Origin: BOG-931 sp963781725
GTDB taxonomy: Bacteria > Pseudomonadota > Alphaproteobacteria > Rhizobiales > Xanthobacteraceae
NCBI GenBank assembly: GCA_963781725.1
Contig: CAWAGV010000002.1
Coordinates: 1,364,001-1,428,000, forward strand
DNA: 64,000 nt
Reading direction: 5' to 3'
The notes beneath the pieces were generated by a model. The model was not told the DNA's origin, ran no database searches, and saw only the letters and a list, made by a program, of their open reading frames with translations. The translations under genes were made by a program, and so were the position numbers. Shown here piece by piece: positions 52,229-61,485 of this stretch; the stretch's first letter is position 1, and each line of letters begins with the position of its first letter.

Positions 52229-52740
52229 CTATCCAGGTTCAAGGGGCCAACCTGCAGCGCGCAGTCCGGCCCAGCGTTGAAGTTCAGCCGCCCGCGATTG
52301 CGCGCAGGCGACCGGCGTCAGCGGCTTTTGAGCTTCGCGAGGCGACCGTGCGTTGGGGACACGGTGGACGCGCGTGGCTCTTGGCCGGTGTGCTGCCTTG
52401 GATTGGAGCGGGAAGACCCGTTCCGCACGGCCGGCAAGATGGACAAGCCTCTTCGGTGTTGGCTTTTGGACAGCCAACGAGACCAAAAAAGCCCGCTCCG
52501 TCGTTGCTTTAAGCCGCGTCCCCCGTTGAGCGCGGGGTGCGCCGGTTTCGCCTCCGGCTGCCGATCACGTAGTGAGGCTCTAACTTCGAACCTCAGGCGA
52601 CTGTCCGGCCTCTTGTCCGGATGCCTACCGATCGACACACGGCCACAGGCACGTGCGAATTTGGGCGAGCGGCACATAGGCGCATTGGAAATGCATTGCA
52701 AGAAAAAAACGCAGCATGCGTCAAAATTTTTTCACTGAAC
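52229..52740 (-). promoter_or_regulatory. long structured leader of odc, candidate speF-type RNA element
   Basis: The 600 bases upstream of odc hold no convincing gene. On the odc strand there are clear hairpins: gccgg-aggcgaaa-ccggc (52541-52558), ccccg...cgggg (52521-52537) and gttggct-gtccaaa-agccaac (52458-52478). A T-run follows ggagcggggc-like sequence (52483-52499). The segment ggagcggg there is perfectly complementary to cccgctcc 80 bases downstream (52405-52412), which itself can pair locally with ggaacggg (52417-52424); this suggests alternative structures. The alphaproteobacterial speF RNA motif is known to lie upstream of ornithine decarboxylase genes. Equating this leader with that motif is inference. 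Confidence 0.5.
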
Positions 52741-52835
52741 GCACCTGAGCGCGCCGCGCGAGCGCCTCGGATGACGCGCGAGAGCGCGTGTGTGATACTC
52801 CGACTCCCTCCGCAACATCCTTAACGGTGTCTTCA

Positions 52836-53813
52836 ATGTCTGGTCTGCCGATCACTTTCGCCTGTGGCCTCTACGATCGCATGCTCGCCCTCTACACCGG
52901 CGACGTGAAGCCTGAAGGCATCGATCTCAACTTCCTGGTCATGGACAATCCGCGGGAGATTTTCGACCGGATGTCCAACCGGCTGGAGTTCGACGCCTGC
53001 GAGATGTCGAGCTCGGAGTTCATCAGCCGCTTTGCCGCGAAAAAACTGCCGTTCGTGGCGATCCCGGTGTTCGCCTCGCGGGTGTTCCGCCACGGCTTCA
53101 TCGTGGTCAACCGCAAGCATGTAAAAACCGCCAAGGACCTCGAGGGCAAGCGGATCGGCGTGCCGCTCTACACCCAGACCGCGGCGCTGTTCATCCGCGG
53201 GCTGATGCAGCACGACCTCGGCGTCGACCTCTCGACGATCGAATGGGTGCAGGGCGCCATCAACGAGCCCGGCGGCTACGGCAACCCGAACGTCGTGCCG
53301 ATGCTCAAACCGGTCAATCTCAAGAACAATACCTCCGGCAAGTCGCTGAGCGACATGCTCGAAACCGGCGAAATCCAGGCCCTTATCGGCTCCAACCTGC
53401 CGCGGGCGCTCAAGCGCAACCCGGACGTCGTGCGGCTGTTCCCCGACTATCGCGCCAAGGAGCAGGACTACTACCGCCGCACCAAGATCTTCCCGATCAT
53501 GCACCTGATCGTCATCCGCAATGACGTCTACGAGAAGAACCCGTTCGTGGCGACGAGCCTCTACAACGCCTTCGAAGCGGCCAAGAACCTCGCCTGGGAG
53601 AAGATGCGGATTTCCGGGACGCTGCGCTACATGCTGCCCTGGCTGCCCGACGACGTGCAGGAGATCGACGACCTGTTTGACGGCGACTGCTGGCCCTACG
53701 GCGTCGAGCCGAACCGTCCGACCCTGGAGGCCATGGTCAGCTACATGGTCGATCAGGGCCTGATCGCCGACAAAATCCCGATCGAGAAGCTGTTCGTGCC
53801 GACGTACGGCTGA
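52836..53813 (+). CDS. 4,5-dihydroxyphthalate decarboxylase-like / periplasmic-binding-fold protein
   Basis: 325 residues from ATG 52836 (MSGLPITFACGLYDRMLALY). No signal peptide. The fold is that of a type 2 periplasmic binding protein, but the pattern (FACGLYDRMLALYTGDVKPE, DACEMSSSEFISRF, GKRIGVPLYTQTAALFIRG) matches 4,5-dihydroxyphthalate decarboxylase homologues, which are cytoplasmic. Only some have proven decarboxylase activity. It is divergent from odc and converges on the class II aldolase gene. It may be part of an aromatic-acid pathway with the molybdenum hydroxylase genes. Confidence 0.85.
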   Translation: MSGLPITFACGLYDRMLALYTGDVKPEGIDLNFLVMDNPREIFDRMSNRLEFDACEMSSSEFISRFAAKKLPFVAIPVFASRVFRHGFIVVNRKHVKTAKDLEGKRIGVPLYTQTAALFIRGLMQHDLGVDLSTIEWVQGAINEPGGYGNPNVVPMLKPVNLKNNTSGKSLSDMLETGEIQALIGSNLPRALKRNPDVVRLFPDYRAKEQDYYRRTKIFPIMHLIVIRNDVYEKNPFVATSLYNAFEAAKNLAWEKMRISGTLRYMLPWLPDDVQEIDDLFDGDCWPYGVEPNRPTLEAMVSYMVDQGLIADKIPIEKLFVPTYG

Positions 53814-53829
53814 CGAACCGGCAGCGCGG

Positions 53830-54654
53830 CTAGCGTGACCGCCGCTTGGCCACGCGGCGCTTCGGCGCGCTGCGCGGCTTGGTCTCCTTGCGCAGCTTGG
53901 GCGCATTGCGGGGCTTGGGCGCATTGCGCGGCGGCAGCTCCCCGGCCTTTTGCAGCCGTGTCGTCCAGTACTCCCAGGCGCGTCCCATCGGCTTCGGCTG
54001 CAATTGCCGCGGCTCGGCACGTTCGCTCTCGGCCCGATTGAGCGCGCCAACGGTCCCGATCATCATCGAGCGCAGCTGGATCTCGGCGTTGGCGTGCGAA
54101 TAGATGGTGCGGAAGACCAGTTCGCGCAGCGACCGGCCTGCGACGGTCGCACCGTGGCGGCGCATCAGCACCATCCAGTGCGGTCCGAGCGAGCGCGCCA
54201 GCGACTGCCCCTCCTCCGGCTTCACCACCAGCAGATCGGTATCGCCGAACTCGTCGCGGCTGTCCCAGAATGGCACCACCTGACCCATGACCGGGCCCAT
54301 ATGGAAGACCGGCTCGATGGCGACGCCGGTGACGCAGAACGGCAGAATCGACGGCGCATGATGATGACAGACGGCGTTCACATCAGGCCGCGCCTGATAG
54401 AGGCAGCCGTGGATCACGCGCTCGCCGTACAATTCGACCTTCGGCCCGCCCACGGGCTCGGAGTCGAGCGTCAGCTCCACCAGGTCGGCAGGCTCGACCA
54501 GCTCCGGACTGCGCGAGCGCGACAGCAGATAGCGGTCCGGACGTTCGGGGTGACGCATGCTGACGTGCCCGAAACCGTCGAGCACACCCTCGTGCGCGAT
54601 GATGCGGTTGGCGAGCGCCAGCTCGTAGCGGGCTTCATCAAGGATTTTGGACAC
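53830..54654 (-). CDS. class II aldolase/adducin family protein with a basic repeat tail
   Basis: 274 residues from GTG 54654, which has gagg 8 bases upstream; a TTG at 54675 is the alternative. The domain is clear: ANRIIAHEGVLDGFGHVSMRHP, the zinc ligands in VCHHHAPSILPF, and FRTIYSHANAEIQLRSMMIG. The last about 40 residues form an arginine/lysine-rich tail with repeats of RNAPK/RSAPK, unusual for the family. The core is of the L-fuculose-phosphate aldolase/HCOMODA decarboxylase type. The latter option would suit aromatic catabolism. Substrate uncertain. Confidence 0.86.
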   Translation of the reverse strand: MSKILDEARYELALANRIIAHEGVLDGFGHVSMRHPERPDRYLLSRSRSPELVEPADLVELTLDSEPVGGPKVELYGERVIHGCLYQARPDVNAVCHHHAPSILPFCVTGVAIEPVFHMGPVMGQVVPFWDSRDEFGDTDLLVVKPEEGQSLARSLGPHWMVLMRRHGATVAGRSLRELVFRTIYSHANAEIQLRSMMIGTVGALNRAESERAEPRQLQPKPMGRAWEYWTTRLQKAGELPPRNAPKPRNAPKLRKETKPRSAPKRRVAKRRSR

Positions 54655-54703
54655 TTGTATCACCTCGTCTTTCAAGCCGTTCGGTTTTGGATGAGTAGCC
54701 GCC

Positions 54704-55258
54704 TCAGAACCGCAGGTACGCAGTGCAGAATTTTGGCGCCTGATCGCCGAGGAACATGCAGCGGTTGGCGTTGTGCGAGACGATCAACTCGCAGGTATTG
54801 ACTGCATTGCACGGCGGATGTGTCGCGGTCGCCACTTGCTTGCACTGCTGCACAAAGATCGCGGCTGCCGACGCCCCGACTGTCTCAGTACAGGCCACAT
54901 CGGGCGTATTCGGCCCCGCCGTGAGTTCGCCGGTGCGTAGGGTGTAGGCCTTGCGAATGCAGACCTTGTCGGCGCCGCAGGCATTGCGATGGGCGAGCCA
55001 GGCCTTCTGGGTCACAGTGAGACCAACTCGTGTCTCGTCGGCCTGATTGGCCGAATCCTCCGGCAATGCCGCCAACGCCTTTTGATACGCGGCCGCCAGC
55101 GCCACATCGAGCGCGGCGAGGCTGTCGTCGGCGCAGATGGCCTTCTCAGTCGCGGATAGATTGCCGGTACAGGAAAAGCTCGGGCTCGCCGCATCTGCCG
55201 ATGCGAGCGAGCCCAAAAGGCCAAAAGCCAACAGCGCCGCGAGCGCAACGGCTTTCAT
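54704..55258 (-). CDS. secreted LprI/DUF1311-like protein
   Basis: 184 residues with a signal peptide (MKAVALAALLAFGLLGSLAS, cleavage near ADA). The mature region opens PSFSCTGNLSATEKAICADDSLAALDVALAAAYQKALAAL, the LprI (DUF1311) pattern with the conserved Cys pair, then WLAHRNACGADKVCIRKAY. The second half has six further Cys and no recognised domain. LprI proteins of mycobacteria inhibit lysozyme; whether that applies here is unknown. Confidence 0.82.
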   Translation of the reverse strand: MKAVALAALLAFGLLGSLASADAASPSFSCTGNLSATEKAICADDSLAALDVALAAAYQKALAALPEDSANQADETRVGLTVTQKAWLAHRNACGADKVCIRKAYTLRTGELTAGPNTPDVACTETVGASAAAIFVQQCKQVATATHPPCNAVNTCELIVSHNANRCMFLGDQAPKFCTAYLRF

Positions 55259-55264
55259 ACGGAC

Positions 55265-55795
55265 TTAGACCGCCTTGAGGTGCGCATCCCGGCGCTTGAA
55301 CAGCTCGTCGTCGGCATAACCCATCGGTTCCGGTTTGCCGCGGCCGAGCATGACCTGGAAGTAGACCGGCTCCAGCGAGTCGTTCTGGTAACCGTGGATG
55401 ACGCCGGCCGGGCAGGAGATGCACTCCCACGGTCCGAGCCGCGTGGTGATGCGCTTGCCGGTCTCATCCTCGACGAACACATCGAGATGGCCCTTGAGCA
55501 CGAAGAAGCACTCCTCGACCTCGTGCGTGTGCGCCGCGTTGCCCTGGCCAACCGGCACGTACATGATCGACAGCGTAAAGTTGCCGGCCGGAATCACCGT
55601 CGGATCGCCGTGCTTGCCGGAACCGCCGGCGCCGATGAAGCGGTGCTGGGCCCGCTTGTAGCCTTCGATCTTGGCGTCTTCGAACGCCGCCCAATCGCCG
55701 CGCTTCTCCGAGAAGCGGCCGACGTATTTTTTCATGATCTCTTCGACCGGAACGCCCTCAAGTTCTTTCGGGCGCGGATGGCGGGCGACGCTCAT
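55265..55795 (-). CDS. cupin domain protein
   Basis: 176 residues from ATG 55795 (MSVARHPRPKELEGVP). A single cupin barrel carries the metal-binding motif 1 HTHEVEECFFVLKGHLDVFV and motif 2 GPWECISCPAGVIHGYQN (His). The N-terminal 60 residues form a leader typical of aromatic-catabolism cupins. It could be a dioxygenase, isomerase or metal-dependent regulator domain. It is in line with the XDH-type genes, separated by a palindromic element. Confidence 0.85.
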   Translation of the reverse strand: MSVARHPRPKELEGVPVEEIMKKYVGRFSEKRGDWAAFEDAKIEGYKRAQHRFIGAGGSGKHGDPTVIPAGNFTLSIMYVPVGQGNAAHTHEVEECFFVLKGHLDVFVEDETGKRITTRLGPWECISCPAGVIHGYQNDSLEPVYFQVMLGRGKPEPMGYADDELFKRRDAHLKAV

Positions 55796-55861
55796 GGCTG
55801 ACTCCTGCACAAATCTGGATTGGTGGGAAATCTATTCTCGCCGCTGCCGCTCGTCCATTCC

Positions 55862-55989
55862 CGTCATCCTGAGGTGGCCGCGAAGCGGCCCTCGAAGGAT
55901 GCACGGCCAGGACCGTCGTCCTTCGAGGCTCGCCATAGCGCATTGAAGACGCGCGTAACCGCACTGGTGGCTCGCACCTCAGGATGACG
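55862..55989. repeat. cgtcatcctgaggt-type dispersed palindrome
   Basis: Outer arms cgtcatcctgaggtggc and gcacctcaggatgacg are inverted; inner complementary parts are ccctcgaaggatg and cgtccttcgagg. This is a common element of Bradyrhizobium-like genomes. It lies between the cupin gene and large subunit 1 and covers the last bases before the latter's restored stop codon. Confidence 0.8.
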
Positions 55990-55991
55990 GA

Positions 55992-58293
55992 TCAATTTTT
56001 CCGCCCCGCCTGCACCAGCTCCCAGATGTAGGCCGGCGACAGCGGCAACGCGCGCGGCTCGACGCGGAACGCTTGCAGCGCATTGGCCACCGCGTTCGCC
56101 ATGCAGCCGCCGGCGGCGACGATGCCGCCTTCGCCCGCGCCCTTGGCGCCGAGCGGATTGATCGGCGACGGATGGTCGTCGGTGACGAAGCAACGCAGGT
56201 TCGGGAAATCTGAAGCCGTGGGCAGCAGATAATCGGCGAGCGAGCCGGTGAGGAACTGGCCTAAGCGCGTCGTACTTCAGATCCTCCAGCACCGCACCGC
56301 CCAGTCCCTGGACCAGCGAGCCGATCACCTGGCCCCGGACCGTCAGCGGATTGATGGCGCGGCCGACATCCTGCACCACGACGTAATCGAGAATCGCGAT
56401 ATGGCCGAGCCGCGCATCAACCGTGATGTGCGCGGCATGGGTGCCGTAGCTGTAGGTGTGCTTATGGTTGAGGAACGCGCCCTCGGCGGTGAGGCCGGCG
56501 AAGTCCTTCAGCGGCAGCGAGAACCCGCCGCCAGCGACGACCTTGTCGACGTCGAGCGTGACGCTGGACTCGGCACAGCCCAGCCGCTTGCCCGCCGCCT
56601 CGCGCAGCAGGCCCATAAATTTTTGCGTCGCGTCGAGCACCGCCGAGCCGCCCATCACCACCGAGCGCGAGTGGTAGGCGCCGTAGCCGTCGCTCACCAG
56701 CCCGGTCGAGCCATGATAGACGTGGCGGATGCGCTCGATCGGCACTTCAAGGGCGTCGGCGGCGATCTGCGCGTAGATCGTCTCGACGCCCTGCCCGACC
56801 GACGACGTGCCCATATAGACCGTGATGGTGCCGTCGTCGTTGACTTCGAGCCGCGCGCTTTCCTTCGGACCGGCAGCGCCACCCTCGATGAAGCATGACA
56901 CGCCAATGCCGTGATACTTGCCGTCGATCAGCTTGCCGCCCAGCTTCGAAACGTCGGCGTAGTTGAACTCCTTTAGGCAGCGGTCGAACGTCGCCTCGTA
57001 GTCGCCCGAGTCGGTCTGGTCATGGGCATTGGTCGGCTGCGCGGTGGCAAGCGTATAGGGATGCTCGGCCTTGCCGATCAGGTTGCGGCGGCGCAGAGCG
57101 ATGCGGTCGATGCCGAGATCGGCGGCGGCCATGTCGAGCAGCCGCTCCATGTAGAAGCTGCCCTCGAAGCGGCCCGGCCCGCGGTAGGTGCCGACCGGCG
57201 TCTTGTTGGTCATCCACAGATGCGAGTCGACCTTGTGATGCGGCACGCGATAGGGCCCGGTGAGGAATTGCGGCGCGTTGCGCGCGCCGACCGCGCCATT
57301 GGTGCGCATGTAGGCGCCCATGTCGGTGTGCACCGCGCCGCGCAGCGCGATGATCGTGCCGTCGCGATGGCAGGCGATCTCGAGATCGGCCTCGGTCTCG
57401 CGGGCGTGGTTCATCGCCATCAGGTTCTCGCGGCGATCCTCGATCCACTTCACCGGGCGGTTGACGTGCTTCGCGGCAAACGGAACCAAAAAGTCTTCCG
57501 GATAGAACTCGCCGCGCGCGCCATAGCCGCCGCCGACGTCGTTCTCGATCATCTCGATGTCGGATTCCGCAAGCCCGATCTGCTTCGCCAGGATACGGCG
57601 GTTGAAGAACGGCACCTTCGCGGCGCCCGACACGGTGAGCTTGTTCCTGGCCGCGTCCCATTCGGCCATCACCCCGCGTGGCTCCATGGTGAGACCGTAG
57701 TGGCGGCCGGTGCGCATACGTTCGCGGCGCGTATAGGGCGCATCCTTGAACGCCGCGTCGGCATCGCCCTTGCGCGCCTCGAACGTGAGCGAGCGGTTGG
57801 TGCCGGTGGCGTCGAACAGCACGCTTTGATTTTTCGCTGCCGCCTGCCATGTCGCAACCGCAGGCAACTCCTCGATCTCGACCGCGATCTGCTCCAGCGC
57901 GTCCTCGCCGACGGCGACGCTCGACGCCAGCACCACGGCGATCGGCTCGCCGACGTAGCGCACCTTCTCATAAGCAATGACCGGCTGCTCATAGGGCCGG
58001 AATTCGGGCAGCGGCTGCAATCGCATCGGCACGATCGGCACGCCGGAGGGATAATCCTTCGACGTCATGTCGCTCGCGGTAATGACGGCGTGGACGCCCG
58101 CGATCTTCAGCGCGCCGGAGACATCGACGGAGCGCAGCCGGCCGTGCGCCACGGAGCTGCGCAGGATCACCGCATACAGCAGGCCGGGCACCTGGAGATC
58201 GTCAACGTAAGTGCCGCGACCGCGCAGGAAGCGCAGGTCCTCGCGGCGCTCGATCGACGCGCCGATGAAGGTGTTTTTCAGCGCGCGCGCCAC
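55992..58293 (-). CDS. xanthine dehydrogenase/aldehyde oxidase family molybdenum subunit 1 (one frameshift near its 3' end)
   Basis: I start it at GTG 58293, with agg 8 bases upstream. About 766 residues when restored. The Mo-binding subunit is clear: SIERREDLRFLRGRGTYVDDL, VRYVGEPIAVVLASS, the VGGGYGARGEFYPEDFLVPFAAK loop, TYRGPGRFEGSFYMERLLD and GTSSVGQGVET. One extra base at 56262-56264 breaks the frame after LEDLKYDAL. The restored frame continues GQFLTGSLADYLLPTASDFP, holds KGAGEGG with the catalytic Glu, and stops at 55992. The unrestored frame runs to 55864. The enzyme hydroxylates an aromatic heterocycle or aldehyde. Confidence 0.88.
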
Positions 58294-58327
58294 ATCGCGC
58301 CTCGCGTTGCGCCCGTCATGGCAACTG

Positions 58328-58807
58328 TCATGGCGCGGCTTTCTTGTAAGCCGAGCGGGCGTCGAGGACTGCCTCGACGATAGAGATGTAGCCGGTGCAA
58401 CGGCAGATGTTGCCGGACAGCACATCGCGCACGCGGTCGGCGTCGCAATCGGGCTCTTCGCTGAGCAGTGCGTGCGCGGTAGTGATCATGCCCGGCGTGC
58501 AGAACCCGCACTGCAGCGCGTGATGCTTGCGAAACGAAGCTTGCAGCGGGGTCAGTCCCTCACCTTCCGGCAGCGACAGCCCCTCGACCGTAGTAACCTT
58601 GGCGCCTTCTGCCTGCACCGCGAGCGTGAGGCACGACCGTACCGCCGCGCCGTCGATCAGCACCGTGCACGAGCCGCACACGCCGTGCTCGCAGCCGACA
58701 TGGGTGCCGGTGAGCCGCAGGTGATGGCGCAGACAGTCAGCGAGCGTCAGCCGCGGCTCGACGTCGACCTCGACCGGTTTGCCGTTGACTTCGAATTTGA
58801 CCGGCAT
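58328..58807 (-). CDS. 2Fe-2S subunit of the molybdenum hydroxylase (CoxS/XdhC-type small subunit)
   Basis: 159 residues from ATG 58807. The plant-type ferredoxin cluster motif is CEHGVCGSCTVLIDG, and the second 2Fe-2S domain has CGFCTPGMITTAHALL and GNICRCTGYISIVEAV. It relays electrons from the Mo site to FAD. It starts 5 bases after the FAD subunit stop and ends 34 bases ahead of large subunit 1. Confidence 0.95.
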   Translation of the reverse strand: MPVKFEVNGKPVEVDVEPRLTLADCLRHHLRLTGTHVGCEHGVCGSCTVLIDGAAVRSCLTLAVQAEGAKVTTVEGLSLPEGEGLTPLQASFRKHHALQCGFCTPGMITTAHALLSEEPDCDADRVRDVLSGNICRCTGYISIVEAVLDARSAYKKAAP

Positions 58808-58812
58808 GGGCG

Positions 58813-59667
58813 CTACGCCGCTGCGGCGCGCAGCGCGCGCTCGACCATGACGCCGACCAGCGCCTTGCGGTAAGCGCCGCTGGCATGAATGTCGTCGTGC
58901 GGATTGACCGATGCCGACGCGGCGGCTTCGGCTTTGGCGATCGTGGCTTCGTCGATCACGCTGCCGTTGAGCACCTGCTCGACCGCGGCAAGCCGCACTG
59001 GCGTGTCGCCGACGCCGATGGCGCCGGCATGGGCATTGCGCGCCTTGCCGCCCTCTTCGTCGTAGAACAGCATCGCCGCCGCCAGCGCGAAGTCGCCCTT
59101 GCGGCGTGCAAACTCCTGGAAACCGAAACGGCGCTTCGCCGGCCACGCCGGCAACCGGATCTCGGTGATGATCTCGTCCGGCTGCAACGCCGTCATCAAC
59201 GGACCTTCGAAGAAATCCTTGGCTTCGATGACGCGTGCGCCGGTTTTGCCGGTCACGGCGATCCGGGCTTCGCAGGTTACGGCGATGCCCGGCATCTCCG
59301 CCGCCGGATCGGCGTGCGCAATGCTGCCGCCGACGGTGCCGCGATTGCGGATCTGATAGTGCGCCACGTGCTCGACCGCCGCGACCAGAAGCGGATGCGC
59401 GGTGCGCAACCGGTCGTCATCGAGGATTTGCCGCCAGCGCACCATGGCGCCGAGCGTGACGCCGTCCGCCGTGATCTTGATATCGCGCAATTCGGCGAGC
59501 TTGCGCAGATCGACCACCAGCGATGGCGAAGCGACCCGAAACGCCATCATCGGCACCAGGCTCTGGCCGCCGGCCAGCGCCTTGGCGTCGCCGTCGCGCG
59601 ACGCCAACAGCGCCACGGCTTCGGACACCGTTGTCGGACAGGCGTATTCAAAAGGCGGGAGTTTCAT
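58813..59667 (-). CDS. FAD-binding subunit of the molybdenum hydroxylase (CoxM-type)
   Basis: 284 residues of the FAD_binding_5 plus CO_deh_flav_C type. The FAD pyrophosphate loops are AKALAGGQSLVPMMAFR and the NRGTVGGSIAHADPAAEMP block. PPFEYACPTTVSEAVALL is the usual beginning. It passes electrons to the external acceptor. It starts 12 bases downstream of large subunit 2, in the same operon. Confidence 0.95.
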   Translation of the reverse strand: MKLPPFEYACPTTVSEAVALLASRDGDAKALAGGQSLVPMMAFRVASPSLVVDLRKLAELRDIKITADGVTLGAMVRWRQILDDDRLRTAHPLLVAAVEHVAHYQIRNRGTVGGSIAHADPAAEMPGIAVTCEARIAVTGKTGARVIEAKDFFEGPLMTALQPDEIITEIRLPAWPAKRRFGFQEFARRKGDFALAAAMLFYDEEGGKARNAHAGAIGVGDTPVRLAAVEQVLNGSVIDEATIAKAEAAASASVNPHDDIHASGAYRKALVGVMVERALRAAAA

Positions 59668-59679
59668 GACCGCACCACG

Positions 59680-61485
59680 TTAACGCGCCGCAGCGTCCTG
59701 TATCAACTGCCACACCCGCGGCGGCGACAATGGCAATTCGCAGAGCTTCACATTGAGCGAACGCAGCGCCGCCGCAACCGCATTGCCGATCACGCCGCCG
59801 ACCGGAATGATGCCGCCCTCGCCCGCACCCTTGAAGCCCATCGGATTGATCGGCGACGGCGCCTCTTCGAGCGCGACGGCGCGGATGCTCGGAAAATCGC
59901 TCGCGGTCGGCAGCAGGTAGTCGGCCAGCGTGCCGGTCAGGAATTGCCCGTTCTCGTCGTACTGGAAGTGCTCGAGCAGCGCGCCGCCGAGACCCTGCAC
60001 GACCGCGCCGACACATTGGCCGTGCAAGGTCAGTGGATTGACGATGCGGCCGACGTCTTCGACGGCAACATAGTCGATCACTTCGACGCTACCGGTCTTC
60101 GGATCGACTGCAACATAGGCCGCGTGCGCACCGTAGGAATAGGTGCGCTTGTTGCTGGCATGCGAGCCCTCGGCGGACAGTCCGGCAAATTCCTTCAGAT
60201 CGAGCGCGGCGCGCGACGGTCCCACCGCCATGCCGCGGTCGAAGCCGATCTGGTTCGGCGCGCAGCCGAGCTTTTTCGCCGCGGCGGCGCGGATCTGGTC
60301 ACGCAGGGAATTGGCGGCGTTGACGATGGCATTGCCGCCCATGACGATCGACCGCGACGAGAACGAGCCAAAACCTTCGGCCAGATAGTCGGTCGAACCC
60401 TTGTAGACCCGGCTGATACGCTCCATCGGTACTTCGAGCGCGTCGGCGGCGATCTGTGAAAACACCGTTTCGACGCCCTGCCCGACCGACGACGAACCGA
60501 CATAGACGGCAATAGTCCCGCTATCTTCGATGACAAGCTTGGCGTTTTCCTTCGGCCCGGTGCCGCCGCCTTCGAGATAGCAGCCGACTGCGATGCCGTG
60601 ATAGCGGCCGTCGATCAGCTTGCCCTGCAGCTTCGATCGCTCGGCCCAGTTGAATTCCGTGAGGCAGCGGTCGAGCGTGACCTGATAGTTGCCGCTGTCG
60701 CACTCGGCCTTGATGTTGAGCACCTGCACCGTCGCCAGCGAATACGGCATCTCGCTTTCGGCGACGAGATTGCGGCGGCGGAATTCCAGCCGGTCGATAC
60801 CGAGATCGTCGGCCACCATGTCGAACAGGCGCTCGCGGCAGAAGTCGGACTCGAACCGGCCCGGCCCGCGATAGGTGCCGGACGGCGTCTTGTTGGTAAC
60901 GATCAAATTCACGTCCATGCGCACATGCGGAATGCGGTACGGCCCGGACATAATCTGCGAGATATTGCGCGACGCCGTGGCGCCGTTGGTGCGCATGTAG
61001 GCGCCGATATCGGCGAACGCTTCGCCGCGCAGCGCGAGAATCCTGCCTTCGCGATCGCAGGCGATCTCTAGATCGCATGCCGCATCGCGCGCGTGACTGA
61101 GACACATCAGGTTTTCGCGGCGGTCCTCGGACCATTTCACCGGACGGCCGACATATTTGGCGGCGAACGGGATGAGGTAGTCCTCGGGATAGAACTCGCC
61201 GCGCGCGCCGAAGCCGCCGCCGACATCATATTCAAGCTGCCGCACCGACGTTTCCGGCAGCCCCATCATTGCCGCCAATGCGCGGCGGTTGGTGTACGGC
61301 ACCTTGCAGGCGCCGCTCACCGTCATCTGCTGCTTTGACGTGTCCCAATGGCCAACGAGACAGCGTGGTTCCATCGGCACTGCACCATGGCGTTGACACG
61401 GTGAAGTGTTCGCGTCGCGTATAAGGCGCTGTCTTGAAAGCGGCGTCGGTGTCGCCGCGTGTCGCTGTGACGGTGCCGGCGACAT
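59680..61485 (-). CDS. molybdenum subunit 2 of the hydroxylase, main C-terminal part (gene with two frameshifts)
   Basis: The genuine frame in this part starts just left of 61396 (QRHGAVPMEPRCLVGHWD) and covers nearly all of the Mo-binding domains: YDVGGGFGARGEFYPEDYLIPFAAKYVGR, GTYRGPGRFESDFCRERLFD, GSSSVGQGVET, KGAGEGGIIPVGG with the catalytic Glu, and the end PPRVWQLIQDAAAR. The sequence to the right of 61396 in this frame is not homologous. Together with 61323-61973 it makes a subunit of about 763 residues. It is a close paralogue of subunit 1. Confidence 0.87.
   Translation of the reverse strand: MSPAPSQRHAATPTPLSRQRLIRDANTSPCQRHGAVPMEPRCLVGHWDTSKQQMTVSGACKVPYTNRRALAAMMGLPETSVRQLEYDVGGGFGARGEFYPEDYLIPFAAKYVGRPVKWSEDRRENLMCLSHARDAACDLEIACDREGRILALRGEAFADIGAYMRTNGATASRNISQIMSGPYRIPHVRMDVNLIVTNKTPSGTYRGPGRFESDFCRERLFDMVADDLGIDRLEFRRRNLVAESEMPYSLATVQVLNIKAECDSGNYQVTLDRCLTEFNWAERSKLQGKLIDGRYHGIAVGCYLEGGGTGPKENAKLVIEDSGTIAVYVGSSSVGQGVETVFSQIAADALEVPMERISRVYKGSTDYLAEGFGSFSSRSIVMGGNAIVNAANSLRDQIRAAAAKKLGCAPNQIGFDRGMAVGPSRAALDLKEFAGLSAEGSHASNKRTYSYGAHAAYVAVDPKTGSVEVIDYVAVEDVGRIVNPLTLHGQCVGAVVQGLGGALLEHFQYDENGQFLTGTLADYLLPTASDFPSIRAVALEEAPSPINPMGFKGAGEGGIIPVGGVIGNAVAAALRSLNVKLCELPLSPPRVWQLIQDAAAR

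Noticed and set aside
52318..52701. 127-codon frame in the odc leader (MQCISNAPMCRSPKFARACG...)
   Set aside because: No family features and an Arg/Ser-rich composition; the region is better explained as structured leader RNA. A short leader peptide inside it cannot be excluded.
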